Source: HKST-UBA178 sp965223815 (GTDB lineage Bacteria > Pseudomonadota > Gammaproteobacteria > Chromatiales > Chromatiaceae). Taken from it: DNA of 64,000 nucleotides. Positions 1 to 9,200 of this stretch are shown piece after piece. The position numbers and the translations under genes are program-made. The DNA is taken from assembly GCA_965223815.1 (NCBI GenBank), contig OZ245019.1:3224001-3288000 (forward strand). Direction: 5' to 3'. Within the stretch, counting starts at the first letter, position 1. Every line of letters begins with the position of its first letter. Below the pieces are notes generated by a model. That model did not search any database. It saw nothing but the letters and a program-made list of their open reading frames with translations, and had not been told where the DNA came from.

Positions 1-1068
1 ATCGGCTTCTCCAGCCGCGAGGGGTCCAGCGTCCAGACCACTGATCCGTTCCAATGCCGCAAGCAGCTGATCCCTGGGCACTACAGAGAGCTTACCCGCA
101 GCCGGTGCGCCGCAGATCGCCGCGCAACTGAGCAAAAATTTGCGAAAACGGCCGGGACGTCTAACGGCATCGGTCTCTTCGAGCAACATCACGATCTGCT
201 CCGGGCTCATTCTTTCAGAGTATAGAGTTCGGCAGTACCTCGCTGTCAGCAGTGCCAGTTCATAGAAACGCTTGGGCGCACGCAGACGCTTGCAGAGCGA
301 CTCAATCGCGACAATCGATTCAGCGCTGCTCCCCTCTGTTGTGACCATCGACCCCGCAAGGGCCGCGAATCTGATCTCCTGGGACTGGCTGATCGACGCA
401 GCGTACTCAAGGACACCCATAACCTGCTCATCTTCGCGGATTTCGGGGAACAATCGTTTCCATGCACCGCATTTCCCCAATACTTCGAAGAACAAGCATG
501 GCCGGGGCTCCCCCAGAGCCCTGACCAGCTCCTGCCAGATTCGCTCGGGCACCAAATTGTCAACCTCGCCGCCGGTTACGATATTGGCCATTAGCGCAAG
601 TGTCTCCTGCGCTACACTGAACCCGAGCTCCCCATAACGGGCAGCAAAACGGGCAACCCGTAAAACCCGAACCGGGTCTTCCGCAAATGCGTTTGAGACA
701 TGGCGCAATACCTTTAGCTCCAGGTCTTTTCTGCCATTGTAGGGATCGATCACCTCTCCTTCAGCATCCACCGCAATGGCGTTGACCGTAAGATCCCGCC
801 GCAGCAGATCCTGCTCCAGAGTGACATTCGGCTGGGTATATGCCGAGGGGTCGCCAGCCACTCCCAACCGCCGCCGTTCACTGCGGGCCAGAGCGTACTC
901 CTCTTTCGTCTGGGGATGGAGAAATACAGGAAAATCCCGCCCCACCTGCTGAAATCCCAGTTCCAGCATTTCGGCCGGTGTTGCGCCCACCACGACGAAA
1001 TCCCGCTCCCTCACCGGACGGCCCAACAGCATATCGCGTACGGCGCCGCCCACCATGTATATCTTCAT
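1..1068 (-). CDS. cca: CCA-adding enzyme (tRNA nucleotidyltransferase), 3' end outside window
   Basis: Adds or repairs the 3'-CCA of tRNAs in the cytoplasm. I translated the minus strand from the ATG at 1068-1066. The N-terminus carries the class II nucleotidyltransferase signature GGAVRDMLLG, followed by RDFVVVGATP, FPVFLHPQTKEEYALAR, RRDLTVNAIAVD, IDPYNGRKDL and EDPVRVLRVARFAARY, all closely matching bacterial CCA enzymes. 356 codons are open to the window edge; the E. coli enzyme has about 410, so only the tail is missing. The start overlaps the stop of the upstream glycosylase-like gene as ATGA, which suggests translational coupling. Odd: where E. coli has the HD-domain motif CHDLGKG this protein reads LAGSMVTTEG, so the metal-phosphohydrolase residues seem absent. 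Confidence 0.93.
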   Translation of the reverse strand, partial: MKIYMVGGAVRDMLLGRPVRERDFVVVGATPAEMLELGFQQVGRDFPVFLHPQTKEEYALARSERRRLGVAGDPSAYTQPNVTLEQDLLRRDLTVNAIAVDAEGEVIDPYNGRKDLELKVLRHVSNAFAEDPVRVLRVARFAARYGELGFSVAQETLALMANIVTGGEVDNLVPERIWQELVRALGEPRPCLFFEVLGKCGAWKRLFPEIREDEQVMGVLEYAASISQSQEIRFAALAGSMVTTEGSSAESIVAIESLCKRLRAPKRFYELALLTARYCRTLYSERMSPEQIVMLLEETDAVRRPGRFRKFLLSCAAICGAPAAGKLSVVPRDQLLAALERISGLDAGPLAAGEAD

Positions 1069-1751
1069 CGGTTAGCCGCCCCTGACGCTGGCTGGCCGCC
1101 GGCGTCCAACACCCGATTCACCGCCTCCCGTAATGCGGGTATCACCTGCTCCTGGAACCAGGGATTCTTCTTCAGCCAAATATTGTTCCGGGGGCTGGGA
1201 TGAGGCAGGGGAAAGCAGTGGGGCGCATAGTCTTTCCAGCATTTGACACTCTCGGTCAAGGTACTCCGCCCCGCTTTTCTCAAGTGGTAGCGTTGCGCAT
1301 ACTGACCGATTGCCAATGTCAATTCGATATTGGGGAGCGCTGCGAGCAACCTGGCGCGCCAAGTATCTGCACACTCGCGGCGTGGGGCGAGGTCCCCGCT
1401 GCGGCCAGTGCCCGGATAGCAAAACCCCATAGGCACAATGGCGATCCTGGAGACGTCATAGAATGTCGTACGATCCATATCCAACCACTCCCTCAACCGG
1501 TCTCCGCTGGGATCGTTGAAGGGAACTGAAGTTTCGTGAACCCGGCGGCCGGGTGCCTGCCCGACGATAAGCAGTTTCGCGGAGGCAGCGGCCCGCAATA
1601 CCGGGTTCGGTGTAAAGGGTAGATTCGATACACAGATTTTGCATGCTCTGATCTCATCAATCAAAGAGGCTAAGTGTGTCGCTGTCGAATCCAAACCGGA
1701 TATATTGCCAGATCTATGCATTTCCTTTTGAGTGGTGCACCCCAATTCCAT
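1065..1751 (-). CDS. Uracil-DNA glycosylase family protein
   Basis: Member of the UDG superfamily (COG1573-like), which removes uracil from DNA; the exact substrate is not provable here. Visible landmarks are an N-terminal CKIC pair, LLIVGQAPGRRVHETSVPFNDPSGDRLREWL (the active-site loop region of these small glycosylases), FCYPGTGRSGD and, near the C-terminus, PLPHPSPRN, the usual second catalytic segment. The reading frame is open up to 1805. I prefer the ATG at 1751 because AGGGG lies 8 nt upstream; an ATG at 1721 is also possible and fits family alignments better at the N-terminus. The last bases overlap the cca start by 4 nt (ATGA). The chosen start sits among repeated GTGCACCCC motifs. 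Confidence 0.85.
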   Translation of the reverse strand: MELGCTTQKEMHRSGNISGLDSTATHLASLIDEIRACKICVSNLPFTPNPVLRAAASAKLLIVGQAPGRRVHETSVPFNDPSGDRLREWLDMDRTTFYDVSRIAIVPMGFCYPGTGRSGDLAPRRECADTWRARLLAALPNIELTLAIGQYAQRYHLRKAGRSTLTESVKCWKDYAPHCFPLPHPSPRNNIWLKKNPWFQEQVIPALREAVNRVLDAGGQPASGAANR

Positions 1752-1778
1752 GGAGTGCACCCCTATTCTGTAGAATAG
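1735..1778. promoter_or_regulatory. Direct repeats GTGCACCCC plus short inverted repeat near glycosylase start
   Basis: GTGCACCCC occurs at 1735-1743 and again at 1755-1763, exactly 20 bp apart (two helical turns). It is followed by the inverted repeat CTATTC-TGTA-GAATAG at 1763-1778. The spacing and position near the start of the glycosylase gene would fit an operator. No known regulator is recognised and the match to NtrC sites is poor. The function is inferred only from geometry. Confidence 0.3.
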
Positions 1779-1866
1779 GATTAGTATATGCGAATTATCC
1801 CACAACAGATGCCGCCCGATTACCTGCCGGTCGCCGAATTTGCATTACAGTTGTGGGACACTGAGC

Positions 1867-2907
1867 TCAACTGACCCGGAACAATACCGGCTCGATATCT
1901 CCTAAGGCGATAGGGAGCATCGAGCCGATTGCCAGTACCTTCCGACCCCTGGTTTCATAAAGTACCTCATTGCCGCTGGGAAGGCGCAGTCGGTAGAGGC
2001 ACTCTGCGCCCCGAAAGCTGCGCTCCACAATTTCGCACATCAATCCATCTTCTCGGTACACCAAGTGATCGGGACGTAACAGCATATCCATTGGAGTATC
2101 GCTGTCTCCCAGAGACACCTGACCAGGAAGTGGACCCAACTCGGACTGTAAAACGCCCCGCGAATCGCGCAATACCGGAAGCATAACGCCCTGACCTACA
2201 AAGCCCGCTACGAATCTATCCACAGGACGATGATAAAGATCGAAAGCAGTGCCCCACTGGCGTACCTTTCCCAAATCCATAACGGCTATTCGATCCGCCA
2301 TTGCAAAAGCCTCTGTCTGATCGTGGGTCACCAACAGAGCCGTGGTTCCCTCCGCCTTGAGAATTTTCCGAACCTCCCGCGCCAAGCTCTCCCGTAGGCC
2401 GCCGTCCATACTCGAGAATGGCTCATCCAATAACAGCAGCGAAGGTTGCGGCGCCAGTGCCCTCACCAGTGCCACACGTTGCTGCTGACCACCGGAGAGC
2501 TGATGCGGGTAACAATCGGCAATCCCGGGCAGAGCCACCAGTTTTAGAAGTTCCTCGATTCTCGCCTGGCGCCGAGAAGCCGGCAACCCGCCCAATCCGA
2601 AGCCGATATTGCGGCTGACACTAAGATGGGGGAACAGAGCAAAATCCTGAAACACCATGCCAATTCCCCGTTTCTCCGGGGCCAAGACCTTAGTCTGGGT
2701 GCTCAGTGTTCGACCCTCCAAGCGAATCTTACCGGAGCACAAGGGCTCAAAGCCGGCAATGGCCCTTAACAGCGTGGTCTTTCCGCACCCGGAGGGCCCA
2801 AGCAGACAACCTATCTCTCCGGCTTCAAGGCCAAGGGATACCCCCCTGACCACTTGGGTATCACCGTAGGCGATATGCACATTGTCGATTTCAAGTGGCT
2901 TGCGCAT
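1867..2907 (-). CDS. fbpC: Ferric iron ABC transporter ATP-binding protein
   Basis: Cytoplasmic ATPase that would energise Fe3+ uptake with the two genes upstream of it. Counting from the ATG at 2907, Walker A GPSGCGKTT lies near residues 37-45, the Q-loop in VFQDFALFPH near 85, the signature LSGGQQQR near 137 and Walker B LLLLDEP near 157, followed by the H-loop in LLVTHDQTEAFAMADR. A C-terminal TOBE-like extension (about residue 230 on) is typical of the FbpC/PotA/MalK group. The open frame extends to a TTG at 2928. The ATG at 2907 is preferred because GGAG stands 6 nt before the GGGAT-ATG junction, leaving a 17-nt overlap with the permease gene. Order fbpA-fbpB-fbpC, all minus strand. Confidence 0.93.
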   Translation of the reverse strand: MRKPLEIDNVHIAYGDTQVVRGVSLGLEAGEIGCLLGPSGCGKTTLLRAIAGFEPLCSGKIRLEGRTLSTQTKVLAPEKRGIGMVFQDFALFPHLSVSRNIGFGLGGLPASRRQARIEELLKLVALPGIADCYPHQLSGGQQQRVALVRALAPQPSLLLLDEPFSSMDGGLRESLAREVRKILKAEGTTALLVTHDQTEAFAMADRIAVMDLGKVRQWGTAFDLYHRPVDRFVAGFVGQGVMLPVLRDSRGVLQSELGPLPGQVSLGDSDTPMDMLLRPDHLVYREDGLMCEIVERSFRGAECLYRLRLPSGNEVLYETRGRKVLAIGSMLPIALGDIEPVLFRVS

Positions 2908-4570
2908 ATCCCGCTCCAGATTTACCAACGGCCCTGCTCAACAACACCACGGGAATGACCCCGACCGCTACGATAGAGAGCGCCGCGACGGACGAGTCGG
3001 CCAAGCGCTCATCAGAGGCGAGTTCGAAGGCCCGAACCGCCAGGGTGTTAAAATTGAAGGGCCGCAGAATGAGAGTCGCCGGCAGCTCCTTGAGTACGTC
3101 CACGAACACCAAAAGCAGCGCCGTGAACAGGGCGCCTCGTACAATGGGCAAGTGAACCTTTAGCAGAACCCCCCCAGGCGGAAGTCCCAGAGAGCGGGCG
3201 GCATCATCCATGTTGGGGGTCACTCTTGCCAGCCCCGACTCCACCGATTGCAGCGATACCGCAAGAAAACGGACCGCATAAGCAAATAGGAGAATAAAGA
3301 GTGTCCCACTCAGAAGCAGACCGCTGGAGATACCCAGAAACTCCTGCATCCAACGGTCTATGTTGTTGTCCAGCCAGGCGAAGGGAAGCATGACCCCCAC
3401 CGCGATGACTGTGCCGGGAATCGCATAGCCCATAGCGGAAAGTCTTACCGCAAAGTTGACAGAGCGCGAAGGATGAAGCCGTCGGCCGTAACCGAGGAAC
3501 AATGCCAACAGCAGTGTGAGCAATGATGCACTGAGTGCCAGTAACAGGCTATTGCCCACGAGCGCGAGAAAACGCTGATCCAGTGTCTCCTCGGCAATGG
3601 AGAATGCCCATATAATCAACTGCGCAGCAGGGATCAGAAAACCGAAGGCCAAAGGGATCAGACACAATATGAACAGCAGCAGACTCCACCACCCCCTGGT
3701 GGCCACGCGGTCGAGATGCCGGTAGCGGCCAGCGGTCTGAAAAAATCGCAGACGGCGGCGGGAATGTTGCTCTACCAGGATCAGAAAAAAAACGAAACTC
3801 ATCAACAGTGCTGCGAGTTGGGCCGCCGCGGCGCTGTCGTTGAGCCCATACCAGGTACGGAAGATTCCGGTGGTGAACGTAGCTATACCGAAATACTGAA
3901 CGGTTCCATAGTCCGCAAGGGTCTCCATGAGCGCTAGTGAGAGGCCGGTTACCACAGCGGGGCGGGCCATGGGTAAGGCAATGGAGACAAATACCTTCAG
4001 CGGACCAGCACCTAAAACCCGTCCAGCTTCCAGCACCGATAGAGATTGAGCCACGAAACTGGCGCGGGCCATCATGTAGACGTAGGGGTAGAGCACCAAC
4101 GAGAGCATCACGACCGCGCCGCCGAGGGAGCGAACTTCCGGAAACCGGTAGTCTCCCGCAGACCAACCGAATAGACCCCGCATCAAACCCTGGACCGGCC
4201 CGGCGAACTCCAAGAGGCCGGTGTAGGTGTAGGCAATGATGTAAGCAGGAAAAGCTAACGGTAGTAACAATGCCCACTCAAAGAAACGGCGTCCGGGAAA
4301 CTCGTAAGCGGTAACCATCCAGGCCGCGGGTATGCCAATGGAGAGCACCCCTATTCCAACCCCTGCCACCAATAGACCGCTATTGGTCAGATAGTCTGCC
4401 AATACGGTTTCCGCGAGATGGCGCCAGATCTCACCGGCGGGAACCAACAGAAAGCTGAAGACGGTGATAACCGGCAGGGCAAACAGCAGTGCCAATAGCA
4501 GCACCGCACCCTGCCAGGAGCTGAAAGACCGTCGAATCGGCCTTTCACGCGGTCGGTCGGTTATCTCCAA
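2891..4570 (-). CDS. fbpB: Ferric iron ABC transporter permease (fused two-unit type)
   Basis: Inner-membrane channel of the Fe3+ importer. At 559 aa it is a tandem duplication of the usual about 6-TM permease unit, as in FbpB/SfuB: hydrophobic segments cover residues 20-290 and again 310-555. EAA-type loops are visible in each half (EAGRVLGAGPLKVFVSIALPMARPA near residue 180 and DDAARSLGLPPGGVLLKVHLPIVRG near 465). The start is a TTG at 4570 that overlaps the fbpA stop by 10 nt; no better start is seen downstream before the first membrane segment. The tight overlaps on both sides indicate one transcript with fbpA and fbpC. Confidence 0.93.
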   Translation of the reverse strand: MEITDRPRERPIRRSFSSWQGAVLLLALLFALPVITVFSFLLVPAGEIWRHLAETVLADYLTNSGLLVAGVGIGVLSIGIPAAWMVTAYEFPGRRFFEWALLLPLAFPAYIIAYTYTGLLEFAGPVQGLMRGLFGWSAGDYRFPEVRSLGGAVVMLSLVLYPYVYMMARASFVAQSLSVLEAGRVLGAGPLKVFVSIALPMARPAVVTGLSLALMETLADYGTVQYFGIATFTTGIFRTWYGLNDSAAAAQLAALLMSFVFFLILVEQHSRRRLRFFQTAGRYRHLDRVATRGWWSLLLFILCLIPLAFGFLIPAAQLIIWAFSIAEETLDQRFLALVGNSLLLALSASLLTLLLALFLGYGRRLHPSRSVNFAVRLSAMGYAIPGTVIAVGVMLPFAWLDNNIDRWMQEFLGISSGLLLSGTLFILLFAYAVRFLAVSLQSVESGLARVTPNMDDAARSLGLPPGGVLLKVHLPIVRGALFTALLLVFVDVLKELPATLILRPFNFNTLAVRAFELASDERLADSSVAALSIVAVGVIPVVLLSRAVGKSGAGYAQAT

Positions 4571-5589
4571 CCGGCCCGGTCCATGATCATTACCGCTTCG
4601 GCGTTGTGCCTACCGAGCAGACCAAGATTGAGGTCGTCCGCCTTAAATTCACCCCAGTGCTGCAAGATATCGCTCCAAGTCACATTATCGCTCACAGGAT
4701 ACTCTTGATTTACCTCCGCATACCAGGATTGAGAAACGGGGGATACCAGAAATTCCAGCAGTTTGAGCGCATTATCCCGGTTCTTCGAGGCTTTGGTAAT
4801 CACCGCACCACTGATGTTTACATGGGCGCCCCTACCCGCTTGGTTGGGCCAGAATACGGCGACGGCTTGCGCCGCCTGGCGCTGTGCCGGGTCCTTGCCC
4901 ACCAGCATACCCGCCAGATAGTAGGTATTAGCGATGGCGATATCGCACTCCCCAGCGGCAACCGCCTTGATTTGATCCCGGTCTCCCCCCTTGGGCGAGC
5001 GAGCAAAATTTTTCACCAATCCATTGGCCCACTTCTGGGTCTTTTCCTTGCCATCGTGTGCGAGCATCGAGGCCACCAAGGACTGATTGTAGATGTTATT
5101 CGATGAACGAATGCAGATTTTGCCAGACCACTGGGGCTCGATCAGTGCCTCGTAGGTAGAGAGTGCCCCGGGACTAACCCGCTCCTTAGAGTAGAGTATC
5201 GGCCGCGCTCTCAATGACAGCCCATACCAGTGTGACTCCGGATCCCGGTAGGCAGCGGGTATGATCTTCATCAACCGCTCAGATTCCACGGCCTGGCTCA
5301 AACCGAGAGCTTTGGCGCGAAAGAGACGGCCGGCATCGGTGGTGATGAGCATGTCCGCGGGTGTGTTTCGGCCTTCCGACTCCAATCGCTTCAGGAGTGC
5401 ATCGGCTTTGCCGGTAACCAGGTTGACCTCAATGCCGGTTTGCTCTGTAAACCGATCCAGAAGCGGTTTGATCAGCGCCTCTTTGCGAGCCGAATAAAGA
5501 TTGACCTCACCGCCTGCCTGTACCGCCCCCGCGCACAGAGACAGCAGCAAGCCCAAAATAGCTGCCAGAGAGATACTTGATTTGGTCAT
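4561..5589 (-). CDS. fbpA: Ferric iron ABC transporter periplasmic binding protein
   Basis: Periplasmic Fe3+-binding protein (extracellular solute-binding family 1, FbpA/SfuA type), 342 aa. It has a clear signal peptide (SISLAAILGLLLSLCAGAVQA) followed by VNLYSARKEALIKPLLDRF, the usual mature start of this family. Two-lobed binding-protein features follow: ADMLITTDAGRLFRAKA, YGLSLRARPILYSKERV, SGKICIRSSNNIYNQSLVASM and GECDIAIANTYYLAGM, the last two containing residues usually used for anion and iron ligation. It is first in the fbpABC operon. A perfect Fur-box-like palindrome lies 28 bp upstream of its ATG, shared with the divergent fur gene, so iron repression is very likely. Confidence 0.94.
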   Translation of the reverse strand: MTKSSISLAAILGLLLSLCAGAVQAGGEVNLYSARKEALIKPLLDRFTEQTGIEVNLVTGKADALLKRLESEGRNTPADMLITTDAGRLFRAKALGLSQAVESERLMKIIPAAYRDPESHWYGLSLRARPILYSKERVSPGALSTYEALIEPQWSGKICIRSSNNIYNQSLVASMLAHDGKEKTQKWANGLVKNFARSPKGGDRDQIKAVAAGECDIAIANTYYLAGMLVGKDPAQRQAAQAVAVFWPNQAGRGAHVNISGAVITKASKNRDNALKLLEFLVSPVSQSWYAEVNQEYPVSDNVTWSDILQHWGEFKADDLNLGLLGRHNAEAVMIMDRAGWR

Positions 5590-5616
5590 GGTTCAAATAA
5601 TCCTGTGGAAAAAATA

Positions 5617-5641
5617 GATAATGAGAAATATTCTCATTATC
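5617..5641. promoter_or_regulatory. Fur box between fbpABC and fur
   Basis: An 11-bp perfect inverted repeat, GATAATGAGAA (5617-5627) and TTCTCATTATC (5631-5641), separated by ATA. It matches the classical Fur box core (GATAATGATAATCATTATC) in its outer GATAAT/ATTATC arms. It sits 28 bp upstream of the fbpA ATG and about 150 bp upstream of the likely fur start. Iron-bound Fur would repress the importer and perhaps its own gene from here. Binding itself is inferred. Confidence 0.85.
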
Positions 5642-5788
5642 GTTATCTATTGGCAAGCGATACTTCTGCCTCGGACAAGCACCAGCCGACAAGCCGAGAG
5701 CCTGCTTTCCGGGTTCGGAGTCGGGTATACTGTTTTGGCTGACCTCGGTACTGTTGCTAGAGATCAGTCCGAACAGGAGTATAAAGCT

Positions 5789-6208
5789 TTGGAAAACCAA
5801 GAAATCAAAAAGGCGGGCCTCAAAGTGACCCTGCCGAGGATCAAGATTCTGTCACTGCTGGAAAGGCATGGCGGACACCTCAGTGCGGAGGATGTATACA
5901 AGCTATTGCTGAGCGATGGGGAAGAGATTGGACTGGCAACAGTCTACCGGGTTCTGACCCAGTTCCAGTCTGCCGGGCTGGTAGTCCGGCACAACTTTGA
6001 GAGCGGTCAATCTGTTTTCGAACTGGACCACGGAGAGCATCACGACCACCTGGTGTGTGTAAAGTGCGGAAAGGTCGAGGAGTTCGTGGATAAAACCATC
6101 GAAAAGCGCCAGCAGGCCATCGCCGAGAAACACAAATTCACAATCAAAGACCACGCGCTGGTCATTTACGGCTATTGCGATAAACCCGAGTGCCAGGAGA
6201 GCGATTAA
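5789..6208 (+). CDS. fur: Ferric uptake regulator
   Basis: Fe2+-dependent repressor, 139 aa from a TTG start at 5789. I chose this start because AGGAG (5775-5779) lies 9 nt upstream and because the protein then begins MENQEIKKAGLKVTLPRIKIL, aligning with the E. coli Fur N-terminus. An upstream in-frame ATG at 5621 would add 56 unrelated residues and lies inside the Fur box. The winged-helix part includes TVYRVLTQFQSAGLV. The metal sites are seen as HGEHHDHLVCVKCGKVEEF (HHDH and CxxC) and a second Cys pair near YCDKPECQ. It is divergent from fbpABC across the shared Fur box. Confidence 0.95.
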   Translation: MENQEIKKAGLKVTLPRIKILSLLERHGGHLSAEDVYKLLLSDGEEIGLATVYRVLTQFQSAGLVVRHNFESGQSVFELDHGEHHDHLVCVKCGKVEEFVDKTIEKRQQAIAEKHKFTIKDHALVIYGYCDKPECQESD

Positions 6209-6249
6209 TCAGAATCCATCCAGGTTACCGGAACAGTGTTTAGTTTGGC

Positions 6250-9200
6250 TCAGCCGGCAACGCGATGACCATCCGACCGATCACCCACGACATGCCGTCT
6301 GTATCGCTCGATGAAGCCCTCGTAAAAGGAGAGCAGGGATGGCACAAAAAGAAGAATAAGAAAGGTTGCAAAGGCCAGCCCAAAAGCGATCGACGTCGCC
6401 ATCGGAATTAAAAACTGTGCCTGCAGCGAGGTCTCGAACAACAATGGGGTGAGACCGGCGATCGTTGTCATTGAAGTCAATAAAACAGCCCGCAGGCGCT
6501 GACAAGCAGCCTCCTCCAGAGCCGCCACCAATTCCATCCCCTCTTCCCTGAGGCGTTGATAAAAAGTTACCAGGATAATCGAGTCATTGACCACGATACC
6601 GGATAGGGCAAATAGTCCGAACAGGGAAAGAATAGTCAGATCCAACCCCATAGCCCAGTGTCCAAAGAGCGCTCCCACCAGCCCGAAGGGAATCGCAGCC
6701 ATCACCACCAACGGCCAACCGTAAGAGGCAAAAACCCAGGCCAGCACCAGGTAGATGAGCAGCAGGCCCAGAACCACCCCCTTTTTCATGTCACCGAGCG
6801 TTTCCCGCTGATCCGCCGAACGGCCTTCCAGTGAGTAGCTTATTCCATGGCGGGTGGCGATCTCCGGCAGGGTTCCGGACTCCAGAGACTCGATGATGGC
6901 GTCGGGATTAGCGAGCGCGGTATCCACATCCGCCGTAACTTCTACGGCCAACCTGCCCTCCGCATGACGCAACACCTCGAATCCCCGCCGGGATTTCCAG
7001 CTGGCGACACTGGTTAGCGGGACCTGTTCGCCATCGGGTAGGCGAATGTTCAAGCGGTAGAGAATACCGCTGCTGGACCTATCATCCTCGGTCAGCTTGA
7101 CTCTGACCTCGACTTCTTCCGGCCCGTCCTGAAAAATCTGTACCAGACGACCGTCAAACGCAGTTCGCAGTTGCCGCCCTAGTTCGACAATGGTCAGTCC
7201 TTCGACCTCTCCCTGGGGGGTGAGACTATAGATTAGCTGTTCCCGACCATAGGCCAGATCGTCACCCACCTCGGAGACACCCGGTACCGAGTTGAGCGCT
7301 TCTGAGAGATCCAAAGCCGCCCGTTTCAGAACTTCCGGGTCGCCACCCACGAGCCGTACAGTCAGATCGCGCCCTGGAGGGCCGGCCCGGCGGGACGAGA
7401 TAGTAAGACTCTCCAGTCCCGCGGGTATATTGATCCGCTCCCGCCAGGCTTTGATAAACGTCTCATTGCGAACGCTGCGCTGATCGGGAGGCAGCAATTC
7501 GACTTGCAACGCCCCCAAATGGTCGCCCTTGGCAAATGCTCTGAGCTGTTCTTCTCCCGCTCGGGTGCCGTGATGAACGATCGACAGATTGACCAGGCGG
7601 CCCTCTCCCAGGTCCTCCTCGGTCTGGTAGAGGCTCTCCTCCAGGTGCCGTAAAAAGCGCTCTACTTTTTGCCGTGGAGTGCCAGCGACCATGGAAACGT
7701 TGGCGTGCAACATCTCCGACTCGGGTGTGGGAAAGAAAAGAAACTCCAAGCGCCCGCCCGCCAGCAGACCCAGGGCCACGATCAATGAAGCCAGCGCGGC
7801 GCTAATAGTCACTCCGCGGTAACGCAGCGCGGTGCGAACCAGCGGCCGGAACAGGGACTCCCTGAAATGGACGAAGCCCCGATCCAGCTTGGCGCGTAGC
7901 GAGCCTGCTGATACCTTGTGCATATGCGTAAAGGAGTGACGAAGATGTCCCGGCAGCACCAGAAAGCTCTCCACCAGCGATGCCAGGATTACGCTGACGA
8001 TTACCAACGGAATAGCGAACAGGATGTTGCCGATGATACCTCCTACCAGCATTAGCGGCAGAAAGGCGGCGATAGTGGTGAGCGAAGATGCTGTAACTGG
8101 CGCCAACATACGACGAGCGCCACCCTCTGCAGCCAGCAGGGGTGCCTCACCCATCTGATAATGGGCCAAGGCATCCTCCCCCACTACAATGGCGTCGTCA
8201 ACGATAATGCCCAGTGCCATTATAAGAGCGAACAGGCTGATCATGTTGATACTGCCCCCGGCCATCCAGAGAATCGCAAGGGTCGCCATGAAGGATATCG
8301 GAATGCCTACGGCCACCCAGAAAGCCACCCGGCCGGTAAGGAATATATAGAGGATCAGCACCACCAGTACCAGGCCGCCCCCGCCATTTTTCAGCAGCAG
8401 CATGATGCGGTCCCGTATCAGATGCCAGGACTCATCGTAAACCTGAAGTTCGACACCCGGGGGTAGTGTTGGCAGCGTTTTCTCCAACCACTGGTCGAGA
8501 CGTTTCGCTGCTTCTAGTGAGTCACCGCCTTCGGACCGTTTGAGGGAGAGGTCGGCGAGTCTGTGACCATTTGCAGAGAGCGTGACCTGGCCGTCTCTGG
8601 GTTTGCGCTCAATTACTGATACTGCACCCAATTCGATGTGCGACTGTTGTTCGCTCACCAAAGGCAGGCTGGCGAATCGTAACGGATCCCGGCGCTGTTC
8701 CAGACTACGTAACTCTTTGGCTCCCTCTGCACGCCCCAGGACACCTGCGGGCTGATCGCGGCTAAAGGCAGAAATCCGCTCGCTGATCTGATCAAGACTG
8801 ATACCCAGGTGCTCCAATGCCACTGGATTAACCTGGATGGCTATCTCCTCCTCGGGCAGGCCGCTGATATCGACTTTGTCGATACCCGCCTCCAGTAATT
8901 CGGTTTCGAAGCGCCGCACCAACTGCCGAAGCTCCCGGGGATCATCCACACCGGTGACCAGTACCCGCGCCACGGGCTCATAACGGTTTATGCTCACCAC
9001 TTTTGGTGGCTCCGAATCCCCCGGTAGATTTCGAAACTCATCCACCAGGCGGCGAGTTTGATCCAGGGCCAGCAGGGAATCCGTACCCTCGCGGAATTCC
9101 AAAGTGATGGAGGATACCCCCTGGGCCGAGGTCGATGTCATTTTGCGGAGGTTGTCCAGAGTCCGCAGTCGCTGTTCCAAGGGATTGGTTATGCCCTCCT

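Noticed and set aside
1735..1763. NtrC binding site
   Set aside because: NtrC sites are inverted TGCACC-N5-GGTGCA; here the repeats are direct and 20 bp apart.
5621..5788. N-terminal extension of fur from the ATG at 5621
   Set aside because: The 56 extra residues do not look like Fur, the ATG lies inside the Fur box, and a TTG with AGGAG at proper spacing gives the normal Fur start.
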